From contig NZ_CP046907.1 of assembly GCF_014083985.1 (NCBI RefSeq), positions 4,812,501 to 4,876,500 of the forward strand: a stretch of DNA of 64,000 nucleotides, in the 5' to 3' direction. The translations under genes and the position numbers were made by a program. The notes below the pieces were generated by a model. The model searched no databases and had not been told where the DNA came from. It saw nothing but the letters and a program-made list of their open reading frames with translations. This DNA is from Streptomyces sp. SCUT-3 (lineage in GTDB: Bacteria; Actinomycetota; Actinomycetes; Streptomycetales; Streptomycetaceae). Shown one piece after another: positions 36,649-45,430 of the stretch (its first letter is position 1; the number at the start of each line of letters is the position of its first letter).

Positions 36649-39372
36649 TCAGCGGTGCCCGGCCGACCCGCGCGGGGAGACCCGGCGGGTCGGCTCGGCG
36701 CCGGCGGGGTCCTGCGGCCAGGGGTGCCTGGGGTAGCGGCCGCGCAGTTCGGCCCGCACCGCGCGGTAGCCGTCCCGCCAGAACGACGCCAGGTCCGCGG
36801 TGACCGCGGCCGGGCGTCCCGCGGGGGAGAGCAGGTGCACCAGCACCGGGACCCTCCCGCCGGCCAGCGACGGCCCGCGCTCCCACCCGAACAGCTCCTG
36901 CAACTTCACCGCCAGCACCGGCTGTTCGCCCGAGTAGTCGATCCGGATCCGCGATCCGCTCGGCACTCGGACGCGTTCCGGCGCCAGTTCGTCGAAGCGC
37001 CCCGCGTCGCCGGAGGCCCAGGGGAGCAGCCGGGCCAGCGCGGCACCCGCGTCGACCCGCTCCAAGTCGGACCGGCGCCGCGCCGCGGCCAGCTCCGGGC
37101 CCAGCCACTCGTCCGCCCGTTCCAGCAGCGCCGCCTCCGAGACGTCCGGCCACGGCTCGCCCAACTCGCGGTGGAGGAAGGCCGTCCGCTGCCGCACCCC
37201 CACCGCCTCCGCGGTCCAGCGCAGCAGTCCGGTGCCCTCGCGCCGCAGCCCCTCGGCCAGCGCGGCCCGCACGGCGGCGGGGTCGGGTGCGCGCAGCGGC
37301 CGCGAGGCCAGCTCCACCGCGCCCAGACGCTCCACGGCCCGGGCCACCACGTCGCCGTCCCCCCAGACGACCTCCTCGCCGGCGTCCAGCAGCGGTGCGG
37401 CGGCCCGGCGCGCGGTCCCCTCGTCGACCACCGCGGCCAGCCGCACCCGCGCCGACGCGGCGTGCGCGGGCCGGTCCGCGACCGCCACCGCCAGCCACGG
37501 CGCCCCGGCCAGGCGGGACCCCTCCGGCAGCTGCGCCGCCGTGCCCGACACCATCAGGTACGACCCGCCGCCGCGCGCACGCGCCACCCGCTCCGGGAAC
37601 GCCAGCGCGGCGACCAGCCCGGCCACGCGGTCGTCGGACGCCCCGTCACCGGCCCCCGCCGGCGCGGAGCCCGCCCCCGCGGACCCGGTTTCGGCCCCCG
37701 CCCCGGCACCCGCGGTCGGCCCCGCGGCGGGCTCCGGGGCGGGCCCTGCGGCGGTGGGGCCGTCCACGTCCCGCAGCGCGCCGAGCAGCCGCCTCACCTC
37801 GGCGCGCCAGCGCGCCGCGTACCCCGCGTGCCGGCCGTCCCCGCCGCGGCGCACCGTGCGCCACACCTCGACCAGGTCCTCGCCGCCGGCCTCCCGCGGC
37901 GGCTCCTCCGACAGCAGCGCCACCACCTCGGCAGCCTGACGGGGGCCCACCAGCGCCGCGCCGTCCAGCAGTGCCCGGGCCAGCCGCGGGTGGAGCCCCA
38001 GGCGGGCCATCGCGGTGCCCCGCGCGGTCACCCGGCCGGCGGCGCCCGCACCGCCCCGTCCCCCCGCCCCTCCCGCACCGGGCGCGCCGACCGCGCCGAC
38101 GGCCCGCAGTACCTCCCGGGCGGCGGCCAGCGCGCCCGCGGGCGGCGGGTCCAGCAGCGCCAGGCCGGCCCCGTCCGGGGCGCCCCAGCAGGCCGCCTGC
38201 AGGGCGAAGGAGGACAGGTCGGCCACCGCGATCTCCGGCGAGGGCCACCGGGGCGCCGACGCGTCCTCCGCCTGCGACCAGCACCGGTAGACCACGCCCG
38301 GCGCCTCGCGCCCGGCCCGGCCCGCGCGCTGGCGAGCCGCCGCCCGCGAGACCCGCACGGTCACCAGTGAGCCCAGGCCGCGGCCGTGGTCGGTCCGCGG
38401 TTCGCGCGCCAGCCCCGAGTCCACGACCACCCGCACCCCGGGCACCGTCAGGCTCGACTCGGCGACCGACGTCGCCAGCACCACCCGGCGCCGGCCGCCC
38501 GGGGCGGACCCCCGCAGCACCTCGTCCTGGACGGACGCGGGGGCCTGCCCGTGCACCTGGAGCACCTCGGCGTCCGTCCCGGCGAGCTGCCCGGCCACCG
38601 CCGCGATCTCGCCCACCCCGGGCAGGAAGCACAGCACGTCGCCGTCCCGCTCGCCCAGGGCCCGCCGGACCACCGAGGCGACGTGCCGGACCAGCGCCGG
38701 GTCGACCCTCGTCCCGTGGGCGGGGCGCACCGGCCGCGCGGGCGGCGCCCACACCACCTCCACCGGGTGCGAGACGCCCTGCGCCTCGACCACGGGCGCC
38801 GGCCCCTCCGCGCCCCCCACCAGCCGCGCCCACGCGGCGGTGTCGGTGGTCGCCGAGGCGGCCACCAGCCGCAGTTCCGGGCGCAGTGCGGCCCGCACGT
38901 CCAGCAGGAACGCCATCGCGGTGTCGGCGTCCAGGTGCCGCTCGTGGCACTCGTCGAGCACGACCGTGCCCACCCCGGCCAGTTCCTGGTCGCGCTGCAG
39001 ACGCTGCAGCAGCACGCCGGTGGTCACCACCTCCACCACCGTCTCCCGGCCCACCCGCCGCTCGCCGCGCACGGTGAAGCCGACCCGCTGCCCCACGTCC
39101 TCGCCGAGCAGCCAGGCCATCCGCCGGGCCGCGGCCCGGGCGGCGATCCGCCGCGGTTCGGCCACCACCACCCGGCCGGGCGTGCCGGGCGGGGCCCCCG
39201 CCCCGCCGCCGGGGGAGGGCAGCAGACCGGCCAGGGCCAGCGGCACCAGGGTGGTCTTGCCGGTCCCCGGCGGCGCCGCGAGCACCGCGGTGCCGCGCTG
39301 CTCCAGCGCGTCGAGGAGCGCGGGCACGCAGGAGCGGACGGGCAGCAGGTCGAGGGCGCGGGTGCGGATCAC
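36649..39372 (-). CDS. hrpB: ATP-dependent helicase HrpB
   Basis: A 907-residue DEAH/DECH-box RNA/DNA helicase. Motifs in order: Walker A APPGTGKTT (about 33-41), VAEPRRIAARAAA, TTGVLLQRL, DECH in VLDECHERHLD, SATTDT, FLPGVGEI and the motif VI region QRAGRAGRE. The C-terminal HrpB domain (from about 620) ends in the WPQDPAGAEPTRR tail. Its cellular role is poorly known. The GTG at 39372, preceded by GGGAG, gives the usual ALDLLPVRSCVPALLDAL start. The middle of the protein has a long Ala/Gly/Pro insertion (about 545-585). Confidence 0.93.
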   Translation of the reverse strand: MIRTRALDLLPVRSCVPALLDALEQRGTAVLAAPPGTGKTTLVPLALAGLLPSPGGGAGAPPGTPGRVVVAEPRRIAARAAARRMAWLLGEDVGQRVGFTVRGERRVGRETVVEVVTTGVLLQRLQRDQELAGVGTVVLDECHERHLDADTAMAFLLDVRAALRPELRLVAASATTDTAAWARLVGGAEGPAPVVEAQGVSHPVEVVWAPPARPVRPAHGTRVDPALVRHVASVVRRALGERDGDVLCFLPGVGEIAAVAGQLAGTDAEVLQVHGQAPASVQDEVLRGSAPGGRRRVVLATSVAESSLTVPGVRVVVDSGLAREPRTDHGRGLGSLVTVRVSRAAARQRAGRAGREAPGVVYRCWSQAEDASAPRWPSPEIAVADLSSFALQAACWGAPDGAGLALLDPPPAGALAAAREVLRAVGAVGAPGAGGAGGRGGAGAAGRVTARGTAMARLGLHPRLARALLDGAALVGPRQAAEVVALLSEEPPREAGGEDLVEVWRTVRRGGDGRHAGYAARWRAEVRRLLGALRDVDGPTAAGPAPEPAAGPTAGAGAGAETGSAGAGSAPAGAGDGASDDRVAGLVAALAFPERVARARGGGSYLMVSGTAAQLPEGSRLAGAPWLAVAVADRPAHAASARVRLAAVVDEGTARRAAAPLLDAGEEVVWGDGDVVARAVERLGAVELASRPLRAPDPAAVRAALAEGLRREGTGLLRWTAEAVGVRQRTAFLHRELGEPWPDVSEAALLERADEWLGPELAAARRRSDLERVDAGAALARLLPWASGDAGRFDELAPERVRVPSGSRIRIDYSGEQPVLAVKLQELFGWERGPSLAGGRVPVLVHLLSPAGRPAAVTADLASFWRDGYRAVRAELRGRYPRHPWPQDPAGAEPTRRVSPRGSAGHR

Positions 39373-39439
39373 CCGCCCAGTCTCCCAGCGGCGGGAGTCC
39401 CGCCGGCGGCGCACCGTGCCCCGCCCGGGCGTGCCGGGG

Positions 39440-40345
39440 TCAGTCCCGCAGGCAGACGAAGACCGCAGTGCCGGGGATCAGGCGGCCGCGCAGGGGGCTC
39501 CAGCCGCCCCACTCCTGGCGGTTCCACGCCGGCCACTCCGGCTCCACCAGGTCCACCAGGCGGAAGCCGGCGGCGGCGATCTCGCGCACCCGGTCGCCGA
39601 GGGTGCGGTGGTGCTCCACGTACTCGGTCCGGCCCGAGGGGCCCTGCTCCACGTACGGGGTGCGGTCGAAGTAGGAGGAGACGGCGGTCAGCCCCTCGGG
39701 CCCCGGCTCGTCGGGGAAGGCCCAGCGGATCGGGTGCGTCACCGAGAACACCCAGCGCCCGCCCGGCCGCAGCACCCGGTGGACCTCGCGCATCACCCCG
39801 GCGGCGTCGGCGACGAACGGCAGGGCGCCGTAGGCGGAGCACGCCAGGTCGAACGAGCCGTCGCGGAACGGCAGCGCCCCGGCGTCGGCCTGCACGACCG
39901 GGACGGGCGCGGGGGCGTCCCCGCCCGTCCCGCCCGCCCGCGCGGCGAGCCGGGCGTCGATGCGGAGCGAGTGCTGCAGCTGGCGGTGGGAGATGTCCAG
40001 CGCCACCGGGCGCGCCCCGCGGCCGGCGAGCCAGCGGGAGCACTGCGCCGCGCCGGCCCCGATCTCCAGCACCGACAGGCCCTTCAGCCGGTCCGCGGGC
40101 CCCAGCAGCCCGGCGGTCTCCTCGTCGAGGCCCTCGGGGCCCCACACGAACCGGTCGTCGCCGAGGAAAGCGCCGTGCTCGTCCTGGTACTCGTCGGCGT
40201 TGCGGTCCCACCAGGAGCGGTTGGCCCGGCTGCTCTCCGCCCCGCCGGCCTCGCGCCGCACGGCCTGCGCCTCGTCCGGGTCCGCCTGCTGTGCGTCCGC
40301 CGGCGGCCCGTCCGCGGGCCGGGGGGACCCCGGGTGTTGATTCAT
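39440..40345 (-). CDS. Class I SAM-dependent methyltransferase
   Basis: A 301-residue Methyltransf_11-type enzyme. After a disordered 40-residue start comes SSRANRSWWDRNADEYQDEHG, then SAM motif I VLEIGAGAAQ, an acidic residue at the end of beta-2 (ALDIS), motif II-III (FDLACSAYGALPFV, LRPGGRWVFSVTHPI). The substrate is unknown; the WWDRNADEYQ opening is shared by a conserved actinobacterial group. The ATG at 40345 lacks a strong ribosome site. It is divergent from rpsA. Confidence 0.9.
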   Translation of the reverse strand: MNQHPGSPRPADGPPADAQQADPDEAQAVRREAGGAESSRANRSWWDRNADEYQDEHGAFLGDDRFVWGPEGLDEETAGLLGPADRLKGLSVLEIGAGAAQCSRWLAGRGARPVALDISHRQLQHSLRIDARLAARAGGTGGDAPAPVPVVQADAGALPFRDGSFDLACSAYGALPFVADAAGVMREVHRVLRPGGRWVFSVTHPIRWAFPDEPGPEGLTAVSSYFDRTPYVEQGPSGRTEYVEHHRTLGDRVREIAAAGFRLVDLVEPEWPAWNRQEWGGWSPLRGRLIPGTAVFVCLRD

Positions 40346-40667
40346 CGTGAGCGCCGCGTACCCTTACGTATCGACCTGTGGCTGCGGGGTGCGTCTTGCC
40401 TCGCCGCAGCATGGAACAACCAGTGTGCCGGGTGTGGGGCTTTTGCCCTGAGCGTGCTCTTCGCGCATTGACCGTGCCCGGCTGCCCCCGTATGCTACAA
40501 GTTGCGCTGCGGGCCTGCGCACCTCGGACGGAGCAGGCTGCGCTCGCATCTGTTGCAGGATGCAGGACCCCCGGTTTTCCGGGCGGGCTCACTCTCCAGC
40601 AGAGCGATACGGGCTCCTGGCGCTGCAGTACCTACGACTCACTGTCCGTACCGGAGCCCTTTTCCTA
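40346..40667 (+). other. rpsA promoter region and leader
   Basis: The gap between the divergent methyltransferase gene and rpsA. It contains the rpsA promoter (40468-40496), leaving a predicted untranslated leader of about 165 bases. That leader is markedly less GC-biased than the neighbourhood and could fold, for example through CCCCCGGTTTTCCGGGCGG near 40570. I cannot assign a known regulatory RNA family. Confidence 0.5.
40468..40496 (+). promoter_or_regulatory. Consensus vegetative promoter of rpsA
   Basis: TTGACC, a 17-base spacer, and TATGCT form a near-consensus promoter for the primary sigma factor, the best-matching -35/-10 pair I found in the window. Transcription would start near 40503. 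Confidence 0.7.
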
Positions 40668-42164
40668 ATGACGAGCAGCACCGAGGCCCCTCGTACCACC
40701 AAGCAGGTGGCGGTCAACGACATCGGTAACGAGGAAGCCTTCCTCGCCGCGATCGACGAGACGATCAAGTACTTCAACGACGGCGACATCGTCGACGGCG
40801 TCATCGTGAAGGTCGACCGGGACGAGGTCCTGCTCGACATCGGTTACAAGACCGAGGGTGTCATCCCCTCGCGCGAGCTTTCCATCAAGCACGACGTCGA
40901 CCCCAACGAGGTCGTCGCCGTGGGCGATGAGATCGAGGCCCTCGTCCTCCAGAAGGAGGACAAGGAGGGTCGTCTGATCCTGTCCAAGAAGCGCGCCCAG
41001 TACGAGCGCGCCTGGGGCACGATCGAGAAGATCAAGGAAGAGGACGGCATCGTCACCGGTACCGTCATCGAGGTCGTCAAGGGTGGTCTCATCCTCGACA
41101 TCGGCCTCCGCGGCTTCCTCCCCGCCTCCCTCGTGGAGATGCGTCGCGTCCGCGACCTCCAGCCCTACGTGGGCAAGGAGCTCGAGGCCAAGATCATCGA
41201 GCTGGACAAGAACCGCAACAACGTGGTCCTGTCCCGCCGTGCCTGGCTGGAGCAGACCCAGAGCGAGGTCCGCCAGACCTTCCTCACCACCCTGCAGAAG
41301 GGCCAGGTGCGCTCCGGCGTCGTCTCCTCCATCGTCAACTTCGGTGCGTTCGTGGACCTCGGCGGCGTCGACGGTCTGGTGCACGTCTCGGAGCTGTCCT
41401 GGAAGCACATCGACCACCCCTCCGAGGTCGTCGAGGTCGGCCAGGAGGTCACGGTCGAGGTCCTGGACGTCGACATGGACCGCGAGCGCGTCTCCCTGTC
41501 GCTCAAGGCGACCCAGGAAGACCCGTGGCAGCAGTTCGCCCGGACCCACCAGATCGGCCAGGTCGTCCCCGGCAAGGTCACCAAGCTGGTTCCGTTCGGT
41601 GCGTTCGTCCGCGTCGACGAGGGCATCGAGGGCCTGGTCCACATCTCCGAGCTGGCCGAGCGCCACGTGGAGATCCCGGAGCAGGTCGTCCAGGTCAACG
41701 ACGAGATCTTCGTCAAGGTCATCGACATCGACCTCGAGCGCCGTCGCATCAGCCTCTCGCTGAAGCAGGCCAACGAGGCCTTCGGTGCCGACCCGACGGC
41801 GGTCGAGTTCGACCCGACCCTGTACGGCATGGCCGCGTCCTACGACGACCAGGGCAACTACATCTACCCCGAGGGCTTCGACCCGGAGGCCAACGACTGG
41901 CTGCCCGGCTACGAGAAGCAGCGCGAGGAGTGGGAGGCCCAGTACGCCGAGGCCCACGCCCGCTTCGAGCAGCACCAGGCGCAGGTCATCAAGGCCCGCG
42001 AGGCCGACGAGCAGGCCGGCGACGAGGCTGCTGCGGCTCCGCAGGGCGGCGGCGCCGCCGGCGGCGGCTCGTACTCCTCGGACTCGGGCGACACCTCCGG
42101 TGCCCTGGCCTCCGACGAGGCCCTGGCCGCGCTCCGCGAGAAGCTGGCCGGCGGCCAGAGCTGA
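40668..42164 (+). CDS. rpsA: 30S ribosomal protein S1
   Basis: A 498-residue S1 protein with four S1 RNA-binding domains (about 35-105, 120-190, 205-275, 290-360) and repeats such as GAFVDLGGVDGLVHVSELSW and GAFVRVDEGIEGLVHISEL. An actinobacterial C-terminal tail follows, with YDDQGNYIYPEGFDPE, a charged helix and a Gly/Ser end. It binds mRNA and helps initiation on messages with leaders. The coding sequence uses CGT, GGT and AAG more than its neighbours, as highly expressed genes do. The ATG at 40668 has a weak GGAG about 12 bases upstream. A 14-pair terminator follows. Confidence 0.97.
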   Translation: MTSSTEAPRTTKQVAVNDIGNEEAFLAAIDETIKYFNDGDIVDGVIVKVDRDEVLLDIGYKTEGVIPSRELSIKHDVDPNEVVAVGDEIEALVLQKEDKEGRLILSKKRAQYERAWGTIEKIKEEDGIVTGTVIEVVKGGLILDIGLRGFLPASLVEMRRVRDLQPYVGKELEAKIIELDKNRNNVVLSRRAWLEQTQSEVRQTFLTTLQKGQVRSGVVSSIVNFGAFVDLGGVDGLVHVSELSWKHIDHPSEVVEVGQEVTVEVLDVDMDRERVSLSLKATQEDPWQQFARTHQIGQVVPGKVTKLVPFGAFVRVDEGIEGLVHISELAERHVEIPEQVVQVNDEIFVKVIDIDLERRRISLSLKQANEAFGADPTAVEFDPTLYGMAASYDDQGNYIYPEGFDPEANDWLPGYEKQREEWEAQYAEAHARFEQHQAQVIKAREADEQAGDEAAAAPQGGGAAGGGSYSSDSGDTSGALASDEALAALREKLAGGQS

Positions 42165-42220
42165 ATCCCGCGAGGCGCAGCATCCGCGAGGCTGAACCCG
42201 GCTGAGCGGCGCTGAACCGC

Positions 42221-42256
42221 ACGAGGCCCCACCCAGTACGCCGGGTGGGGCCTCGT
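42221..42256 (+). terminator. Terminator after rpsA
   Basis: A 14-pair perfect stem (ACGAGGCCCCACCC and its complement) with an eight-base loop, 56 bases after the stop. Confidence 0.75.
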
Positions 42257-42410
42257 CGTGTCCAAAGCACCGCACCGCGACCCGCCCGGTCCGCCCTCCC
42301 GCAGGCCGCCGACCGGCGGGAATGCGAACGCCCTTCCGGGAGTTCACCCTCTCGGACCGGCGGACCGCCGGCCCGTAGGGCCCCGGGGCCCAGGGGAGGA
42401 AGGGAGCACG

Positions 42411-43349
42411 GTGCAGGATCCGCAGGAGTTGTACACGATCGAACCGGGGGCCGACGAGGCCGTGGCGCAGGCCGCCGGGGAAACCGGGCCGGTGCTGCTC
42501 CACCACCTGGAGGGGTTCATCGACGCCGGCGACACCGGCGCCCAGGTGGTCCGCAGGCTCCTGGACGGCCGGCCGCACCGGCTCCTCGCCCGTTTCGACA
42601 CCGACCGGCTCGTCGACTACCGGGCCCGCCGCCCCCTGATGACGTTCGACCGTGACCGCTGGTCCTCCTACGCGGCCCCGCAGACCACCCTGCACCTGGT
42701 CGACGACGCAGCCGGCACCGCGTTCCTGCTGCTGTCCGGCCTCGAACCGGACACGGAGTGGGAACGCTTCACGGCGGCGGTGCAGCAGCTCGTCCGGCGC
42801 TTCGGCGTGCGGATCGCGGTCAACTTCCACGGCATCCCGATGGGGGTGCCCCACACCCGGCCCGTCGGGCTCACCCCGCACGGCAACCGCATCGACCTCG
42901 TCCCCGGTCACCGCGACTGGTTCGACGAGGCCCAGGTGCCCGGCAGCGCCGACGCCCTGATCGAGCTGCGCCTGACCGAGGCCGGCCACGACGTGCTGGG
43001 CGTCGCCGCCCACGTCCCCCACTACCTGGCCCGCTCGGTCTACCCGCCGAGCGCCCTCGCGGTCGTCGAGACGGTCACCGCCGCGACCGGGCTGGTCCTG
43101 CCCGACGTGGCAGCCGCCCTGCGCGCCGAGGCGCACCGGGTGCACGAGGAGATCGACCGGCAGATGGCCGACGGCGACCGGGAGCTCCTGCAGGTCGTCA
43201 GGGGCCTGGAGAGCCAGTACGACGCCGTGGCGGGGGCGGGCGGCCGCGAGAACCTCCTCGCCGAGCCGGCGGACCTGCCCTCCGCCGAGGAGCTCGGCGA
43301 CGAGTTCGAGCGCTACCTCGCCGAGCAGGACCTCGACGGCGGATCGTGA
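42411..43349 (+). CDS. PAC2-family protein
   Basis: A 312-residue protein of the PAC2 (proteasome assembly chaperone-like) family. It begins [12 protein letters not shown] and has [61 protein letters not shown] and [15 protein letters not shown]-like (here [16 protein letters not shown]) segments, all typical. Bacterial members are conserved in actinobacteria; their function is not established and this does not prove a proteasome link. The GTG at 42411 follows a strong GGAGGAAGGGA. It lies between rpsA and coaE. Confidence 0.9.
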   Translation: MQDPQELYTIEPGADEAVAQAAGETGPVLLHHLEGFIDAGDTGAQVVRRLLDGRPHRLLARFDTDRLVDYRARRPLMTFDRDRWSSYAAPQTTLHLVDDAAGTAFLLLSGLEPDTEWERFTAAVQQLVRRFGVRIAVNFHGIPMGVPHTRPVGLTPHGNRIDLVPGHRDWFDEAQVPGSADALIELRLTEAGHDVLGVAAHVPHYLARSVYPPSALAVVETVTAATGLVLPDVAAALRAEAHRVHEEIDRQMADGDRELLQVVRGLESQYDAVAGAGGRENLLAEPADLPSAEELGDEFERYLAEQDLDGGS

Positions 43350-43428
43350 CCCGGCCCGCCGGGGCCGCCGGGCCGACCGGGGCCCGGCTGCCCGCGGGCC
43401 CGACAGCGCGCCCGGGCACGGCACCTCG

Positions 43429-43434
43429 TAGTCT
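43429..43434 (+). promoter_or_regulatory. -10 box for a near-leaderless coaE transcript
   Basis: TAGTCT ends eight bases before the coaE ATG, and no Shine-Dalgarno is present. The -35 region is unclear. Confidence 0.4.
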
Positions 43435-43441
43435 GTCCGGC

Positions 43442-44056
43442 ATGCTGAAGATCGGACTCACGGGCGGAATCGGCGCCGGCAAGAGCGAGGTCTCGCGCCT
43501 CCTCGCCTCCTACGGGGCGGTGGTCGTCGATGCGGACCGCATCGCCCGGGAGGTCGTCGAGCCGGGCACGGAGGGCCTGGCCGCGGTCGTCGCCGAGTTC
43601 GGCGAGGGGATCCTCACCCCGGAGGGGACCCTGGACCGGCCCCGCCTCGGCGCGGTCGTCTTCAACGACCCCGAGCGCCTGCGGGCGCTCAACGCGATCG
43701 TCCACCCCCTGGTCGGCCGCCGTTCCGCCGAGCTGGAGGCGGCGGCCGGTCCCGGGGACGTCGTGGTGCACGACGTCCCGCTGCTCACCGAGAACGGCCT
43801 CGCGCCGCTGTACGACCTCGTCGTGGTCGTCGACGCCTCCCCCGGGACCCGGCTGGACCGGCTGGTGCGGCTGCGCGGCATGACCGAGGAGGAGGCCCGC
43901 GCCCGCATGGCCAACCAGGCCACCCGCGAGCAGCGCCTGGCCGTCGCCGACGTCGTCATCGACAACGACGGCCCCCTCGAAGCGCTCGAACCCCGGGTCC
44001 GCGCCGTCTGGGACGACCTGCGCAGGCGCGCCCGGGCCGGCGGCGCGGCAGAGTAG
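43442..44056 (+). CDS. coaE: Dephospho-CoA kinase
   Basis: Last step of coenzyme A synthesis: phosphorylates the ribose 3'-OH of dephospho-CoA. The 204-residue length is normal for the single-domain enzyme; mycobacterial CoaE carries an extra UPF0157 domain that is absent here. Motifs: P-loop [10 protein letters not shown] (8-17), [34 protein letters not shown] and [21 protein letters not shown]. No ribosome site is visible, in line with the -10 box just upstream. Confidence 0.96.
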   Translation: MLKIGLTGGIGAGKSEVSRLLASYGAVVVDADRIAREVVEPGTEGLAAVVAEFGEGILTPEGTLDRPRLGAVVFNDPERLRALNAIVHPLVGRRSAELEAAAGPGDVVVHDVPLLTENGLAPLYDLVVVVDASPGTRLDRLVRLRGMTEEEARARMANQATREQRLAVADVVIDNDGPLEALEPRVRAVWDDLRRRARAGGAAE

Positions 44057-44243
44057 CGGAAGCCGGAGGACCCACCCCCGCCCGGGTGATCGGCGCCCAC
44101 CGCGACGAGCAGGTCGCGGCCTTCGCGCCGCACGTCCTGACCCGGCAGGAGGCCCGGCGCGCCGGCCCCGCCGGGCGGCGGCGGATGCGGCGCCGGGCGA
44201 AGCCGCCCCTGCCGCACCGGCGCCGCCGGTCCGCGGCCGCGGG

Positions 44244-44528
44244 CTACCGGCGTCGTCGTCGCGGCGGGGTGCCGTGGACCGGTTCGTAGGGCGGCACGTC
44301 CCGGCCGGGCTGGTAGTGGGCGCCCTGACGGATGCGACAGCCGACCACGAACAGGTCCACCAGGGCGATCAGCGCCAGCGCCGCGCAGGTCACCGCCCAG
44401 GCGGTGTTCCCGATCAGGGCGAAGGCCACCGCGCCCCCGGCGGTCCACAGCAGTCCCCAGACCGCCAGCACCCGCCGCATCCGCAGCGGACTGCGGGCGT
44501 GTATCGGCTCGTCCCCGGAACGAAGCAT
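44244..44528 (-). CDS. DUF6343-family small membrane protein
   Basis: A 94-residue protein with two membrane helices (about 21-40 and 44-63) framed by LRSGDEPIHARSPLRMR at the N-terminus and IRQGAHYQPGRDVPPYEP near the end, the pattern of the actinomycete DUF6343 family. Its function is unknown. The ATG at 44528 follows GGAGGTG. It is third in a minus-strand series with the small hydrophobic protein and the PRC-barrel protein. Confidence 0.8.
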   Translation of the reverse strand: MLRSGDEPIHARSPLRMRRVLAVWGLLWTAGGAVAFALIGNTAWAVTCAALALIALVDLFVVGCRIRQGAHYQPGRDVPPYEPVHGTPPRRRRR

Positions 44529-44665
44529 GGCAACGCACCTCCGTCCCGCGCCTACCCCCGCCCCGGGGGCCAACCCTTCCGGGAGCCGGCGGACGCGATC
44601 GAGGAGACCCTCGACGAGACGGCGGCGCCGTTCGTGCGAGGACCGCGGCAGGGCCGCGGGCCGGC

Positions 44666-44836
44666 CTAGCGGGCCGGGCGGCGGCCCCTGCGGCGGCCGA
44701 GCGTGGCGCCGAGCAGCACCAGGCTCAGGAGGAAGACGGCGATCCCGATGAACAGCAGGTAGAGCATGCCCTTGAGCGTGACGCCCAGGACGCCCAGGAC
44801 GAGGGCGACCAGGAGGAGGAAGAGGAAGAGGGCCAT
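44666..44836 (-). CDS. 56-residue hydrophobic membrane peptide
   Basis: A very small frame starting ATG with GAGGAG eight bases upstream. Residues 2-46 are almost entirely Leu/Val/Ala/Phe with one Lys-Gly break (LKGMLYLLFI), giving two membrane helices, and the tail is basic (GRRRGRRPAR). Similar short hydrophobic proteins are common in Streptomyces but have no assigned role. The good ribosome site and its place between the PRC-barrel and DUF6343 genes support it as real. Confidence 0.65.
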   Translation of the reverse strand: MALFLFLLLVALVLGVLGVTLKGMLYLLFIGIAVFLLSLVLLGATLGRRRGRRPAR

Positions 44837-44884
44837 GTCCGGGCTCCTCGCTGACGAAAATGGGGGGCGGGGCGGGGGCGGGAG

Positions 44885-45241
44885 TCACCGCCGGGCCAGG
44901 CGCCGCTCTCCGCCGGCTCCCGGCCGATGGGTCATGTTGTAGTGCTGGAAGACCGCGGGCTCCTCCTCGGCCGGCAGTTCGCCGTCGACGTCGATGGACG
45001 GGGCGCTCTTGACCGCCTTCCTGCTGTGGGCGACCTTCAGGCTGCCCGGGCCCACGACCGCCCCGTCCAGGGGGGCGAAGACCAGGCGGTGGCGGCCGAG
45101 CAGCCCGACCCGCACGGTGACGAACACCGGGCGGTCGGTGGCGGTGTCGACGTACACCGCCTCCAGCGTGCCGATCCTGTCCCCGGCGGGGTCCACCACG
45201 TCGTGCCCGCGCCAGTCGCGGACGTCCTCGGCCTCGATCAT
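44885..45241 (-). CDS. PRC-barrel domain protein
   Basis: A 118-residue protein with an N-terminal PRC-barrel (MIEAEDVRDWRGHDVVDPAGDRIGTLEAVYVDTATDRPVFVTVRVG and the following beta strands, about 1-78). A short linker leads to ELPAEEEPAVFQHYNM and a basic end. PRC-barrels bind RNA-processing or membrane partners; in actinomycetes such stand-alone proteins are often stress-induced (inference from family). The ATG at 45241 has AGAGG upstream; a GTG two codons earlier is possible. It is first in the minus-strand group and divergent from the AraC-type gene. Confidence 0.82.
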   Translation of the reverse strand: MIEAEDVRDWRGHDVVDPAGDRIGTLEAVYVDTATDRPVFVTVRVGLLGRHRLVFAPLDGAVVGPGSLKVAHSRKAVKSAPSIDVDGELPAEEEPAVFQHYNMTHRPGAGGERRLARR

Positions 45242-45430
45242 GGCCACCTCTCGGTCTCGTGCGGGTCCGTGCGGAAACAGCTGTCGTTACGTATCCCCCC
45301 GAAAAAGACTTAATACCCCGCAGGGGAGCGAAACGCCCGCGGGCCCGCCGCTGCGCCGCGGAGATGCTTCCGCCGGGCGCGGGAAGGCCGGGAGAATGCC
45401 CCCGCGGGGCCGGAGGCAGGGAGGAGCCGC

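Noticed and set aside
44060-44243. A small Arg-rich reading frame after coaE
   Set aside because: It starts without a ribosome site and is dominated by Arg/Ala/Pro as expected of random GC-rich DNA.
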